From Streptomyces sp. NBC_01446 (GTDB taxonomy: Bacteria; Actinomycetota; Actinomycetes; Streptomycetales; Streptomycetaceae): 64,000 nucleotides of DNA. The DNA lies in assembly GCF_026340095.1 (NCBI RefSeq), contig NZ_JAPEPO010000001.1, positions 1,860,001-1,924,000 of the forward strand, read 5' to 3'. Positions 1-8,255 of this stretch are shown one piece after another. The position numbers and the translations under genes were made by a program. Under the pieces are notes generated by a model. The model made no database searches. It was not told the DNA's origin and worked only from the letters and a program-made list of their open reading frames with translations. Positions within the stretch are counted from its first letter, which is position 1, and every line of letters starts with the position of its first letter.

Positions 1-104
1 AGACGATCGTGCAGGGCGGCTCCGCGGAGCCGGTGGTCCGGGCCCGCGTCTTCCCGGGCGTCGTGCACCCGATGATGCGCCCGGAGACGCCGGCGGAGGA
101 CTGA
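1..104 (+). CDS. 3' end of an unidentified gene (partial)
   Basis: The first 104 bases are open on the plus strand in the frame starting at base 3 and end in TGA at 102-104. About 33 residues are visible, ending in the residues PMMRPETPAED. They match no family I can name. It is inferred to be the end of a gene whose body lies outside the window. It converges on msrB, with only 26 bases between the two stop codons. Confidence 0.4.
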   Translation, partial: TIVQGGSAEPVVRARVFPGVVHPMMRPETPAED

Positions 105-130
105 GCCTCCGCCGGAGCCCCGGGCCCGGC

Positions 131-538
131 TCAGCCCGCTTCCGGCGCCAGCCGCAGCGAGATCGAGTTGATGCAGTACCGCTGGTCCGTCGGGGTGGGG
201 TAGCCCTCGCCCTCGAAGACGTGTCCGAGGTGGGAGCCGCAGCGGGCACAGCGCACCTCGGTGCGGACCATGCCGTGCGAGCGGTCCGCGATCAGCTCGA
301 CGGCGTCCGTTTCCTTCGGGTCGAAGAAGGACGGCCAGCCGCAGTGCGACTCGAACTTCTCTCCCGAGGTGAAGAGCTCCGCGCCGCACGCGCGACAGGA
401 GTAGACGCCCTCGGTCTTGGTGTCCGTGTACTCACCGACGAAGGCGGGCTCGGTGCCGGCCTGGCGCAGTACCGCGTACTCCGCCGCGGTCAGCTCCGCG
501 CGCCACTCCTCGTCCGGCTTTTCGACGTCGTACGACAT
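131..538 (-). CDS. msrB: Peptide-methionine (R)-S-oxide reductase MsrB
   Basis: This cytoplasmic repair enzyme reduces methionine-R-sulfoxide in proteins, using thioredoxin as the usual electron donor. The 135-residue protein is full length for the single-domain family. Two CxxC pairs (C48/C51 and C97/C100) form the structural zinc site, the segment CGSHLGHVF is the family signature, and the catalytic cysteine is C122 in the motif RYCINS. The ATG at 538 gives the normal N-terminus. It lies 13 bases downstream of the murC stop codon on the same strand, so the two are probably cotranscribed. Nothing looks broken. Assignment is secure from motifs. Confidence 0.95.
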   Translation of the reverse strand: MSYDVEKPDEEWRAELTAAEYAVLRQAGTEPAFVGEYTDTKTEGVYSCRACGAELFTSGEKFESHCGWPSFFDPKETDAVELIADRSHGMVRTEVRCARCGSHLGHVFEGEGYPTPTDQRYCINSISLRLAPEAG

Positions 539-551
539 TCAGCTCAGTCCT

Positions 552-1946
552 TCACTTGGCAAGGCGATCCAGGATCTGCGGGCCGAGCTCCGTGACGTCA
601 CCCGCGCCCATGGTGAGAACAAGGTCGCCCGGCTTGGCCATTCCCGCGATCACGTCGGGCACGGTCGCCTTGTCGTGGACGGCGTCCACGTCGGCGCCCG
701 CGGCGCGGGCCGCGTCGATGATGAGGCCGCTGGTGATGCCGGGGATCGGGTCCTCGCGGGCCGGATAGATGTCCAGGACCACGGACGCGTCGGCGAGGGC
801 GAGGGCGTCGCCCATCTCCTTGCCGAGCTCCTGGGTGCGGGAGAAGAGGTGGGGCTGGAACACGACGAGAATCCGGGAGTCCCCCGCGGCCGAGCGCATC
901 GCCTCGAGGTCGGCGGACATCTCGGTGGGGTGGTGCGCGTACGAGTCGATGACCTGTACGCCGTTCTCCTCGCCCTTGAGCTGGAGGCGGCGCTTGACGC
1001 CGGTGTACGACTTCAGCGCCGCGGCCAGGTTGCGGGAGGGGATGCCGAGCGCGACGCCGGCGGCGAGGGCCGCGACCGCGTTGTGCGCGTAGTGGCGGCC
1101 GGGGACCGAGACCGTGAACGTGAGCAGCTTGCCGTCGAGGAGGACGGTGACCTCGCTGGTCAGACCGCGCGGGGTGACTTTGTGGATGCGGACGTCGGCC
1201 GCCTCCGACTCTCCGTAGGTGACGACCTTCAGGGACGTCGTGTCCCGCAGCCGGCGGGTCAGCTCGACCGCGCCGGACTGGTCCGCGGCGATGACGAGCG
1301 TGCCACCGGGGACGATCTTGGAGGCGAAGGTCTCGAAGGACTCGTAGATCTCGTCCATCGACGCGTAGTTGGCGTGGTGGTCGAGCTCGACGTTGAGGAC
1401 GATGGCGACCTCGGGCGCGTACTTGTGGAAGCTGCGGTCCGACTCGTCGGCCTCGGCGACGAAGATCTCGCCCGCGCCGTGCAGCGCGTTCGAGCCGGGG
1501 GCGTCGAGGTCGCCGCCGATGGCGTACGAGGGGTCGAGGCCCAGGGAGGACAGGGACACCGCCAGCATCGACGTGGTCGTCGTCTTGCCGTGCGTGCCGG
1601 CGACCGCGATGGGGCGCAGGCCGTCCATGAGCGAGGCGAGGGCGTCGGAGCGGTGGACGACCGGGATGCCGAGCTCGGCGGCGCGGGCCAGCTCGGGGTT
1701 GTCGGCGCGGATCGCGGAGGAGACGACGACGCAGGTGGCGTCCGGGGCGAGGTACGCGGCGTCGTGGCCGATGTGGACCGTGGCACCGAGCGAGCGCAGC
1801 GCCCCGGCCGTGGCGGACTCCCTGGAGTCGCTGCCGGCGACCTGGGCGCCGCGCTGCGCGAGGATCTTCGCGATGCCCGACATTCCGGCGCCGCCGATGC
1901 CGATGAAGTGCGGTCGGTCCATGGCGGTGGGCAGGCCGGGTGCCAT
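552..1946 (-). CDS. murC: UDP-N-acetylmuramate--L-alanine ligase MurC
   Basis: MurC adds the first amino acid, L-alanine, to UDP-MurNAc in cytoplasmic peptidoglycan precursor synthesis, using ATP. The 464-residue protein begins with the UDP-binding Rossmann motif IGIGGAGMSG (about residues 15-24). It has the Mur-ligase P-loop GTHGKTTTT (about 114-124), the EADESD segment, and the C-terminal domain with SYAHHPTE and FQPHLFSRT. Length is normal for the family. In Streptomyces murC often lies away from the main dcw cell-wall cluster, as it does here. msrB follows 13 bases downstream. The start could be the ATG at 1946 or the internal ATG giving MDRPHF; the longer form is reported. Confidence 0.96.
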   Translation of the reverse strand: MAPGLPTAMDRPHFIGIGGAGMSGIAKILAQRGAQVAGSDSRESATAGALRSLGATVHIGHDAAYLAPDATCVVVSSAIRADNPELARAAELGIPVVHRSDALASLMDGLRPIAVAGTHGKTTTTSMLAVSLSSLGLDPSYAIGGDLDAPGSNALHGAGEIFVAEADESDRSFHKYAPEVAIVLNVELDHHANYASMDEIYESFETFASKIVPGGTLVIAADQSGAVELTRRLRDTTSLKVVTYGESEAADVRIHKVTPRGLTSEVTVLLDGKLLTFTVSVPGRHYAHNAVAALAAGVALGIPSRNLAAALKSYTGVKRRLQLKGEENGVQVIDSYAHHPTEMSADLEAMRSAAGDSRILVVFQPHLFSRTQELGKEMGDALALADASVVLDIYPAREDPIPGITSGLIIDAARAAGADVDAVHDKATVPDVIAGMAKPGDLVLTMGAGDVTELGPQILDRLAK

Positions 1947-2051
1947 TGGTTTCTCCCTGGGACGGTGTGCTGCTGCGTGCCCACTGTGCGGGCAGGCTCA
2001 GCCTACTTTCTCCGTGCACCCCGCCCGCGCAACCCCGTACCGCCCCGGCGG

Positions 2052-2525
2052 CTACGCCTTGCTGTACGAGAAGAGCTTCAGGACCGGGACGCCCACCTTG
2101 TGCCGGGCGCGCGAGGCCCAGTCGCGGTGGAAGAACTCCTCCACGTAGTGCGGGTCGGTCAGGACGATGACCTCGTCGGCGCCGATCTCGTCGACGAGGG
2201 ACTTCAGCGCGTCCAGGGGGTGGTCCTCGACGAGGCGGCCCTCCGCCTCGCAGCCGGCCTGGTGGAGTGCGGTGAGGGAGACCTGGAGTGCTTGTTCGCC
2301 GGGTTCCGTGGCGTCCTCGCCCTCGGGTACGTCCTTCTCCTTCGCCGCGTCGTCGAGCTCCCCCATGGCGACGTCGTCGATGGCCCGCAGCAGGCGGTCG
2401 GCCTGGTCGCCTCGGGGCTGGAGCAGCACATGGAACGCGACTTCCTCGTCGCCGTGCAAGGTGGTGACGAACTCCACGTCGGCGGACGTCAGGGCCTTCT
2501 CGATCATCAATACGCTCGTGAACAC
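2052..2525 (-). CDS. Conserved hypothetical protein with USP-like C-terminus
   Basis: This is a 157-residue acidic cytoplasmic protein with no signal peptide or membrane segment. The C-terminal half (HPLDALKSLVDEIGADEVIV, then TDPHY and VGVPVLKLF) has the strand-helix-strand look of a universal-stress-protein nucleotide-binding fold, but no clear ATP-binding glycine motif is visible. It sits between murC and a RibD-like reductase on the same strand. The start shown is a GTG; an ATG six codons later (MIEKAL) is also possible. Function unknown. Confidence 0.75.
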   Translation of the reverse strand: MFTSVLMIEKALTSADVEFVTTLHGDEEVAFHVLLQPRGDQADRLLRAIDDVAMGELDDAAKEKDVPEGEDATEPGEQALQVSLTALHQAGCEAEGRLVEDHPLDALKSLVDEIGADEVIVLTDPHYVEEFFHRDWASRARHKVGVPVLKLFSYSKA

Positions 2526-2669
2526 GACAGGCGCCCTTCTTCTCTCCTCCGTGGGCCGTCGACTCTCGACCGGTCCCTGCGGAAACCATCCTGCCCCGTG
2601 GCCGTACGGGGTCTGCGAGATTTAGTGTGCCCAGCGGAAGCTAAACGGAACGGCATATTCCACTGATTG

Positions 2670-3443
2670 TCAGCTCCGACGGTATCGGGTGAACAGGAAC
2701 CCGGCCTCTTCCAGTACAGAAGCCATCTCGAAACGCTCAGGGACGGTCAGGGACGGTCCCCCGGCAATGCGCTGGGCGTCGCCGGCGGTGAGCATCGGCG
2801 ACAGTGTCAGACAGAGTTCGTCGAGCACCTGTGCGGCCACGAACTGGCCGAGCAGGCGGGGTCCGCCCTCCGTGAGCAGCCGGGTGAGCCCGCGCTCCGC
2901 GAGCGCCCGGACCGCGCGCTCCGGCTCGACCGTGGCGCCCTCGCCGGCGATCAGCACCTCGGCGCCGGCCTTGCGGGCGGCCTCCATACGGTCGGGCGGG
3001 GCTCCGGCGCCGGTGACCACGAAGGTGGGGACGAGGGGCGACGTGAAGAGCGGAAGGGAGAAGTCGAGGTCCAGGCTCGCGGTGATCACCGCGATGGCCG
3101 GGGCGGGGCCCTGTCCGGCCGCCTCCCTGCGCGCGGCGAAGGCCTCACGCGCGCGTGCCGGGCGATAGCCCTCCAGACGGACCGTTTCCGCACCGACCAG
3201 GACGGCGTCCGCGAGACCGCGCAGGGTGCCGAAGATCCGCATGTCGGCGGCGCACGAGATGCCCTGCGAGCGGCCGTCGTGCTGGGCGGCACCGTCGAGC
3301 GTGGAGACCATGTTGGCCCGCAGCCATACGTCCTGCCCCAAGGGGTAGGCATAGGCGTCCGCGAGCTCGTCGAGACTCCATTCACGGGGTTCGTGGGCCG
3401 CGTGATCTGCTGTTTCGTACGTCACAGGGAACAGGCGTCGCAT
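2670..3443 (-). CDS. Pyrimidine reductase family protein (RibD C-terminal domain)
   Basis: The 257-residue protein matches the dihydrofolate-reductase-like RibD C-terminal fold, which in the riboflavin pathway uses NADPH to reduce a pyrimidine sugar. Visible family features are the strand WLRANMVSTLDGAA near residue 35, GADMRI-like spacing before the glycine-rich turn, LVGAETVRLEGY, and the end segment LLTEGGPRLLGQFV. No deaminase domain is attached and no other riboflavin genes are near, so the real substrate is uncertain. The ATG at 3443 (MRRLFPVTYE) is preferred. The longer reading to 3497 would run into the divergent zapE gene, whose likely start is 38 bases away. Confidence 0.85.
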   Translation of the reverse strand: MRRLFPVTYETADHAAHEPREWSLDELADAYAYPLGQDVWLRANMVSTLDGAAQHDGRSQGISCAADMRIFGTLRGLADAVLVGAETVRLEGYRPARAREAFAARREAAGQGPAPAIAVITASLDLDFSLPLFTSPLVPTFVVTGAGAPPDRMEAARKAGAEVLIAGEGATVEPERAVRALAERGLTRLLTEGGPRLLGQFVAAQVLDELCLTLSPMLTAGDAQRIAGGPSLTVPERFEMASVLEEAGFLFTRYRRS

Positions 3444-3480
3444 GTCACGCAGTCTCCCACGGCGTCTAGAGTTGGGTGCT

Positions 3481-4572
3481 GTGTCGTCCTCCACCACTGC
3501 CCCGGCTCAGAGTCCGATAGCCGACGCGGCCCCGCTGTCCCTGTGCGCCCGTGAGCCGCTCGTCCCCGCGGACCGCTTGGTCGCCGAGATGGTGCCCCCG
3601 CCGCGCTTCGACTCGGTCCGCTTCGAGACGTACATCCCGGACCCCAAACAGCCCAGCCAGACCGAGGCGGTGCGGGTCCTGAGCGACTTCGCGGCCGGGC
3701 TCGGCGGCGCCCACGCGAGCGGCTCGGGCAAGCGGCGGTGGTTCGCCAAGAAGCCCGCGGCACCCACCGGGCCCCGCGGCGTCTATCTGGACGGCGGCTA
3801 CGGCGTCGGCAAGACCCACCTGCTCGCCTCGCTCTGGCACGCCACCCCCGCGGCCCCCGAGCAGAAGGCGTTCGGCACCTTCGTCGAGCTGACGAACCTG
3901 GTGGGCGCGCTCGGCTTCCAGCAGACGGTGCGCACGCTCGGCGAGCACCGGCTGCTGTGCATCGACGAGTTCGAGCTGGACGACCCGGGCGACACGGTCC
4001 TGGTGTCGACCCTGCTGGGCAAGCTCGTCGACGCGGGCGTCGCGCTCGCCGCAACCTCGAACACGCTGCCGGGCAAGCTCGGCGAGGGCCGGTTCGCCTC
4101 CGCCGACTTCCTGCGCGAGATCCAGGGCCTGTCCGCCCACTTCCGCCCCCTGCGCATCGACGGCGAGGACTACCGCCACCGCGGCCTGCCCGAAGCGCCC
4201 GGCCCGTTCTCCGACGAACAGGTGACGAAGGCTGCGTACGCGACGCAGGGCGCCTCGCTCGACGACTTCCCGCATCTGCTCGACCACCTCGCGCGCGTGC
4301 ACCCCAGCCGCTACGGCGCCCTGACGGACGACCTGAAGGCGGTCTGCCTCACGGATGTGCAGCCCGTCCCCGACCAGTCGACGGCGCTGCGGCTCGTCGT
4401 GCTCGCCGACCGGCTCTACGACCGCGAGATCCCCGTGCTCGCCTCCGGACTCCCCTTCGACCAACTGTTCAGCGCAGAGATGCTGAACGGCGGCTACCGC
4501 AAGAAGTACTTCCGCGCGATCTCCCGCCTGACCGCGCTCGCGCGGGACGCGAAGGGGCTCGTGAGGGCGTAG
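3481..4572 (+). CDS. zapE: Cell division protein ZapE (AFG1-like ATPase)
   Basis: The protein is about 363 residues and has the Walker A motif GGYGVGKTHLLAS near residue 104 and the Walker B motif LLCIDEFEL about 60 residues later. It also has the AFG1/ZapE signatures ATSNTLPGKLGEGRF and LFSAEMLNGGYRKKYFRAISRL. Members are P-loop ATPases; the E. coli protein affects FtsZ ring constriction and the mitochondrial homologue assists turnover of respiratory proteins. The start is taken as the GTG at 3481 (VSSSTTAPAQ) because the longer ATG reading from 3442 overlaps the divergent reductase start. It is transcribed divergently from the minus-strand genes and followed by a strong hairpin. Confidence 0.9.
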   Translation: MSSSTTAPAQSPIADAAPLSLCAREPLVPADRLVAEMVPPPRFDSVRFETYIPDPKQPSQTEAVRVLSDFAAGLGGAHASGSGKRRWFAKKPAAPTGPRGVYLDGGYGVGKTHLLASLWHATPAAPEQKAFGTFVELTNLVGALGFQQTVRTLGEHRLLCIDEFELDDPGDTVLVSTLLGKLVDAGVALAATSNTLPGKLGEGRFASADFLREIQGLSAHFRPLRIDGEDYRHRGLPEAPGPFSDEQVTKAAYATQGASLDDFPHLLDHLARVHPSRYGALTDDLKAVCLTDVQPVPDQSTALRLVVLADRLYDREIPVLASGLPFDQLFSAEMLNGGYRKKYFRAISRLTALARDAKGLVRA

Positions 4573-4603
4573 GGGGCAGGGGCTCACGCGCGCGTGCGGG
4601 GTG

Positions 4604-4644
4604 GCGTGTGACGGCCGGGACATGAGCGACAGGCCGTCACACGC
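4604..4644 (+). terminator. Perfect 13-bp hairpin between zapE and the PhoX gene
   Basis: GCGTGTGACGGCC at 4604-4616 is followed, after a 15-base loop, by its exact complement at 4632-4644. It lies 32 bases after the zapE stop and 76 bases before the PhoX start, with no T-run. It could terminate zapE transcription or act as an operator for phoX. Immediately after it, GGTTCCCGTGAACC (about 4647-4660 region) is a second short inverted repeat that resembles one half of a PHO-box direct repeat, but no clear second unit was found. Confidence 0.6.
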
Positions 4645-4719
4645 GTGGTTCCCGTGAACCATGCCGCGTGATACACACGACCGGGTCACAGTTCCTGTCC
4701 GCCAGCAGGAGGTTGCCCC

Positions 4720-6120
4720 ATGTCTGAAGCACGTACCGCACGTACCGCTCAGTCCCCCGCAACACGACGTCAGGTCCTCGCGCGCGGCGGCGCTTCCGTC
4801 GCCGCCATCGCCTTCGCCGGAAGCCTCTCCGAGCTCTTCGCGGGCACGGCCGCCGCGCAGAGCCTCGGCAACAAGGGCTACGGCCCGCTGGTGCCCGACC
4901 CCGCCGGGCTGCTCGACCTGCCCGCGGGGTTCCGCTACAAGGTCCTCTCGCGCGAGGGCGACCCGCTGCGCTCCGGCGAGGGCAAGGTGCCCAGCAACCA
5001 CGACGGCATGACGGCCCTGGAGGGCAGACACGGCCAGGTCCACCTGGTCCGCAACCACGAGAACCGCGTCACCGCGAAGATCGCCGTGCCGACCGTCGAG
5101 GGGCTCACCTACGACCCGATGGGCAAGGGCGGCTGTACGGCACTCACGCTCGACCATCGGGGCAATGTCCTGTCGGAGCGCGTCGCCATCGCCGGCACGG
5201 CCGTCAACTGCGCGGGCGGGCACACGCCTTGGGGCACCTGGCTGACCTGCGAGGAGACCGAGGACAAGGCCGGCACGAACGGCTACACCAAGGACCACGG
5301 CTTCATCTTCGAGGTCGACCCGGCCGACCCGCACCGCTCGGGTGCCGTGCCGCTGACCGCGATGGGCCGCTTCCAGCACGAGGCGATCGCGATCGACCCG
5401 AAGCGGGGCGTCGTCTACGAGACCGAGGACGCCTTCGAGAAGCCGTTCGGCCTGTTCTACCGCTTCCTGCCCGAGAAGCCCGAGGGCGGCCTCGGTTCCC
5501 TGCGGGCGGGCGGAACGCTCCAGGCGATGCGAGTACCCGGGGTGCCCGACCTGTCCGTGATCCAGGAGACGGGCGCGACCTTCGGCGGCATCGAGTGGGT
5601 CGACGTACCCGACCCGCTGGCCGCGCAGACCCCCATCCGTCTCCAGGACTTCGGCCCGAAGGGCATCACGCACGCGCAGAAGCTGGAGGGCTGCTACTGG
5701 GGCGGCTCGTCCGTCTATTTCGTCTCCTCCTTCGCCCACAGCGCGCAGGGCTCGGCGGCCGATCACTTCGGGCAGATCTGGCGCTACGACCCGACCAAGC
5801 GCCGGCTCACGCTGGTGATCGTCTTCGGTCCGAGCACCGACGTCCAGCTGCCGGGCGAGGAGCCCGACAACATCTGCCTCGCGCCCAGCGGCGGCCTGAT
5901 GGTGTGTGAGGACGGCGAGGGCGCGCAGCACGTCTTCGGTGTGACCCGCCGCGGCGACGTGTATGCGATGGCGCGCGGGCGCCAGAACATCGGCACGGCG
6001 CAGGAACCGGCGTGGGGCGAGTTCGCGGGCGTCACGTTCTCCCCGGACGGCGACACGATGTACGTCAACTGCTACACGCCCGGGACGACCTTCGCCGTGA
6101 CGGGGCCCTGGCAGCGGTAG
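4720..6120 (+). CDS. PhoX family phosphatase (DUF839), Tat-exported
   Basis: PhoX enzymes are calcium/iron alkaline phosphatases that release phosphate from organic phosphoesters outside the cell. The 466-residue protein starts with a twin-arginine signal, TRRQVLARGG at about residues 15-24, then a hydrophobic stretch ending near AAAQ at 47, so the folded enzyme is exported by Tat. Family segments include LVRNHENR, CAGGHTPWGTWLTCEE, GRFQHEAIAIDP and YETEDAF. AGGAGG lies just upstream of the ATG at 4720, which fixes the start. A polyphosphate kinase follows 54 bases downstream, so the pair fits a phosphate-scavenging role, probably under PhoP control, though I could not find a full PHO box. 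Confidence 0.9.
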   Translation: MSEARTARTAQSPATRRQVLARGGASVAAIAFAGSLSELFAGTAAAQSLGNKGYGPLVPDPAGLLDLPAGFRYKVLSREGDPLRSGEGKVPSNHDGMTALEGRHGQVHLVRNHENRVTAKIAVPTVEGLTYDPMGKGGCTALTLDHRGNVLSERVAIAGTAVNCAGGHTPWGTWLTCEETEDKAGTNGYTKDHGFIFEVDPADPHRSGAVPLTAMGRFQHEAIAIDPKRGVVYETEDAFEKPFGLFYRFLPEKPEGGLGSLRAGGTLQAMRVPGVPDLSVIQETGATFGGIEWVDVPDPLAAQTPIRLQDFGPKGITHAQKLEGCYWGGSSVYFVSSFAHSAQGSAADHFGQIWRYDPTKRRLTLVIVFGPSTDVQLPGEEPDNICLAPSGGLMVCEDGEGAQHVFGVTRRGDVYAMARGRQNIGTAQEPAWGEFAGVTFSPDGDTMYVNCYTPGTTFAVTGPWQR

Positions 6121-6174
6121 CGCAGGTGCCCGGTCCGTCGCACGATCGAGGGACCTGACGGGAAGGGGTGCGCG

Positions 6175-7146
6175 GTGGCCAAGGCCGACAAGGACACGAA
6201 GCGGGAGGGCAAGGGCAAGCCGGCCAAGAGCCCCGGGAAGTCCCGGGCCGAGGCCGGTCAGGCCCCCGGAAAGCCGTCCGGGAAGTCCTCCGGCTCGAAG
6301 TCGCCCGTCGCGCTGCGTGAGCTGCTGCGCATCCCCCCGGGCAAGCCCGTGGAACTCGCCTCCTGCGACGCACGGGCGACGCCCGCGGGCCCCTCCGGCA
6401 AGGCCGCCGGCGTGGAGGCGACCGCCCGTATGGGTGAACGCCTCGCGGACCTCCAGGAGCGCCTGTGGGCCTCCGGCACGGCGGGCGACCGGCGCCGGAT
6501 CCTGCTGATTCTCCAGGGCATGGACACCAGCGGCAAAGGCGGCACGGTCAAGCACGTCATCGGCCTCTTCAACCCCTCCGGCTGCCGTATCAAGGCCTTC
6601 AAGGCGCCGACCGCCGAGGAGCGCGGCCATCCGTTCCTGTGGCGCATCATGCGGGCGCTCCCCGAGCCCGGCGAGATCGGCATCTTCGACCGCTCGCAGT
6701 ACGAGGACGTCCTCGCCGCCCGCGTCCGCGGCCTCGTCCCGCGCCGCCGACTGGGCGGCCGCTACGGCCAGATCAACCGCTTCGAGCAGTCGTTGGCGGA
6801 GGACGGCGTGACGGTCGTCAAGTGCTTCCTCCACATCTCGTACGAGGAACAGCGCGAGCGGCTCCTCAAACGGCTCGACAACCCGGACAAGCACTGGAAG
6901 TTCACCATGGGGGACATCGAGGACCGCGCCCTGTGGCCCGCGTACCAGGAGGCGTACGAGATCGCGCTGGAGCGCTGCTCGACGGATGCCGCGCCCTGGT
7001 ACGTGGTGCCGGCCGACCGCAAGTGGTATCGCAACTGGGCCGTCAGCAAGCTGCTCCTGGAACATCTGGAGGCGCTGGACCCGAAGTACCCGAAGGCGGA
7101 CTTCGACGTGGCCGGGGCGAGGGAGCAGTTGCTCGCGCAGGGGTGA
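6175..7146 (+). CDS. PPK2 family polyphosphate kinase
   Basis: PPK2 enzymes transfer phosphate between polyphosphate and nucleotides, usually making NTP or NDP from polyphosphate. The 323-residue protein has the Walker A motif GMDTSGKGGTVKHV near residue 116, FDRSQYEDVLAARV as the Walker B region, and the lid segment RLLKRLDNPDKHWKF, all typical of a single-domain PPK2. The first 50 residues are an unusual lysine/proline/glycine-rich extension (KGKPAKSPGKSRAEAGQ) that could bind polyphosphate or nucleic acid. The GTG at 6175 with GGAAGGGG upstream is the start. It directly follows the PhoX gene on the same strand. The nucleotide preferred cannot be told from sequence. Confidence 0.9.
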   Translation: MAKADKDTKREGKGKPAKSPGKSRAEAGQAPGKPSGKSSGSKSPVALRELLRIPPGKPVELASCDARATPAGPSGKAAGVEATARMGERLADLQERLWASGTAGDRRRILLILQGMDTSGKGGTVKHVIGLFNPSGCRIKAFKAPTAEERGHPFLWRIMRALPEPGEIGIFDRSQYEDVLAARVRGLVPRRRLGGRYGQINRFEQSLAEDGVTVVKCFLHISYEEQRERLLKRLDNPDKHWKFTMGDIEDRALWPAYQEAYEIALERCSTDAAPWYVVPADRKWYRNWAVSKLLLEHLEALDPKYPKADFDVAGAREQLLAQG

Positions 7147-7294
7147 GGCGAGGTTCCGGCCCCACCAGTGCCGCCCCCAACTGCGGCTGATTCACCGAGC
7201 GTGCCGATCCCGCCCCCTGGGCAGGGTCTTAGGGGTCCTCCCGGGCCCATGAGCCCTTCAGGACGTCGCCCCCTAGGGACAAGGACACGGACAC

Positions 7295-8158
7295 ATGGAA
7301 CGACACGCAGTCTGGGAGTTCACCGACGACCGCGGGCATGTGGCGGCCGCGGGGGACGTGCCGTTACGGGTGGTGGCCTACATACAGGCCGGCGCCACCC
7401 TGTGGGACCACGGGATACGGCCGGTGGGGATCTTCGGCTCGTTCCACGACGGGGACGCCGCCGACCCGGCCAAGGCGGGGACGCTGCCGCTCGGCGAGGT
7501 CCGCTACCTCGGCGCGGGCGCGGGGCTCGGCCTGGAGGCCGTGCTCGCGGCCGAACCCGACCTCGTCGTCGCCGTCACCTACGGCGGCAGCCAGGTGTAC
7601 GGCGTCGATCCCGACGTGGCGAAGCACCTGGAGGAGCACGTCCCGGTCGTCGTGGTCGACGTCGGGCAGGGCCGCTCGCTCACCGCGGTCAGGGAGCGCT
7701 TCGCCGGGCTGGCGCGCTCGCTCGGGGCGCGGGACCGGGCCGGGACCGAACTGGAGCGCGCCATGCGGGAGTTGGAGCAGGTCGCGCAGGACAATCCGGG
7801 GCGGGTACTGGCCCTGTCGCCGGGTGGCCCGGACAGCGTCCATCTGGCCCGCCCCGCCAAGTGGCCCGACCTGAGCGCACTGACGGCCCTCGGCGTACGC
7901 ACAGTCGAACCGCCGCAGGGGCCGGGCGCCAACTGGAACACGTCCGGGTGGGCACAGGCCGCCGCGCTCACCCCCGACATCGTGCTCGTCGACTCCCGCG
8001 CGAACGCGGCCGCGCGCGAGCAGTACGCGGCGGACCCGCACTGGCTGCAGGTCGCGGCCGGGGCACGCCTGCTCCCCTGGAACCCGGAGCTCCCGGCGAG
8101 CGAGTCCGCCCACGCGCGGTTCTTCGCTCAGGTGGCCGGGGCGCTGCGGGACACCTGA
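7295..8158 (+). CDS. ABC transporter substrate-binding-like protein with a TTA codon
   Basis: This 287-residue protein has the fold pattern of the siderophore/vitamin B12 class of substrate-binding proteins: an N-terminal lobe (VVAYIQAGATLWDHGI, VGIFGSFHDG, AAEPDLVVAV), a long linking helix and a C-terminal lobe (LTPDIVLVDSRAN). It has no signal peptide or lipobox, unlike normal exported members, so it may be cytoplasmic. No permease or ATPase gene is adjacent. Leu24 is encoded by TTA at 7364-7366, in frame, so translation should depend on the bldA tRNA and be developmentally timed. The ATG at 7295 follows GGGACAAGGACAC. Ligand unknown. Confidence 0.8.
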   Translation: MERHAVWEFTDDRGHVAAAGDVPLRVVAYIQAGATLWDHGIRPVGIFGSFHDGDAADPAKAGTLPLGEVRYLGAGAGLGLEAVLAAEPDLVVAVTYGGSQVYGVDPDVAKHLEEHVPVVVVDVGQGRSLTAVRERFAGLARSLGARDRAGTELERAMRELEQVAQDNPGRVLALSPGGPDSVHLARPAKWPDLSALTALGVRTVEPPQGPGANWNTSGWAQAAALTPDIVLVDSRANAAAREQYAADPHWLQVAAGARLLPWNPELPASESAHARFFAQVAGALRDT

Positions 8159-8255
8159 GCCCCGCGACCCCGCTCTTCGCCCACCTGGCCCGACGCCGCT
8201 CCGCACACGCGACATGATGCGCAATTAATCCCATTAGTACGTTTATTGTCGCCGC

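Noticed and set aside
417..2666. 749-aa plus-strand frame opposite msrB and murC
   Set aside because: Antisense shadow of two secure genes.
3466..7065. 1199-aa minus-strand open frame opposite zapE, PhoX and PPK2
   Set aside because: It is an antisense shadow in high-GC DNA: three well-supported genes with motifs lie on the plus strand.
7147..7294. Iron (DmdR) box before the substrate-binding protein gene
   Set aside because: Only a partial TTAGG-like string is present; no full inverted repeat.
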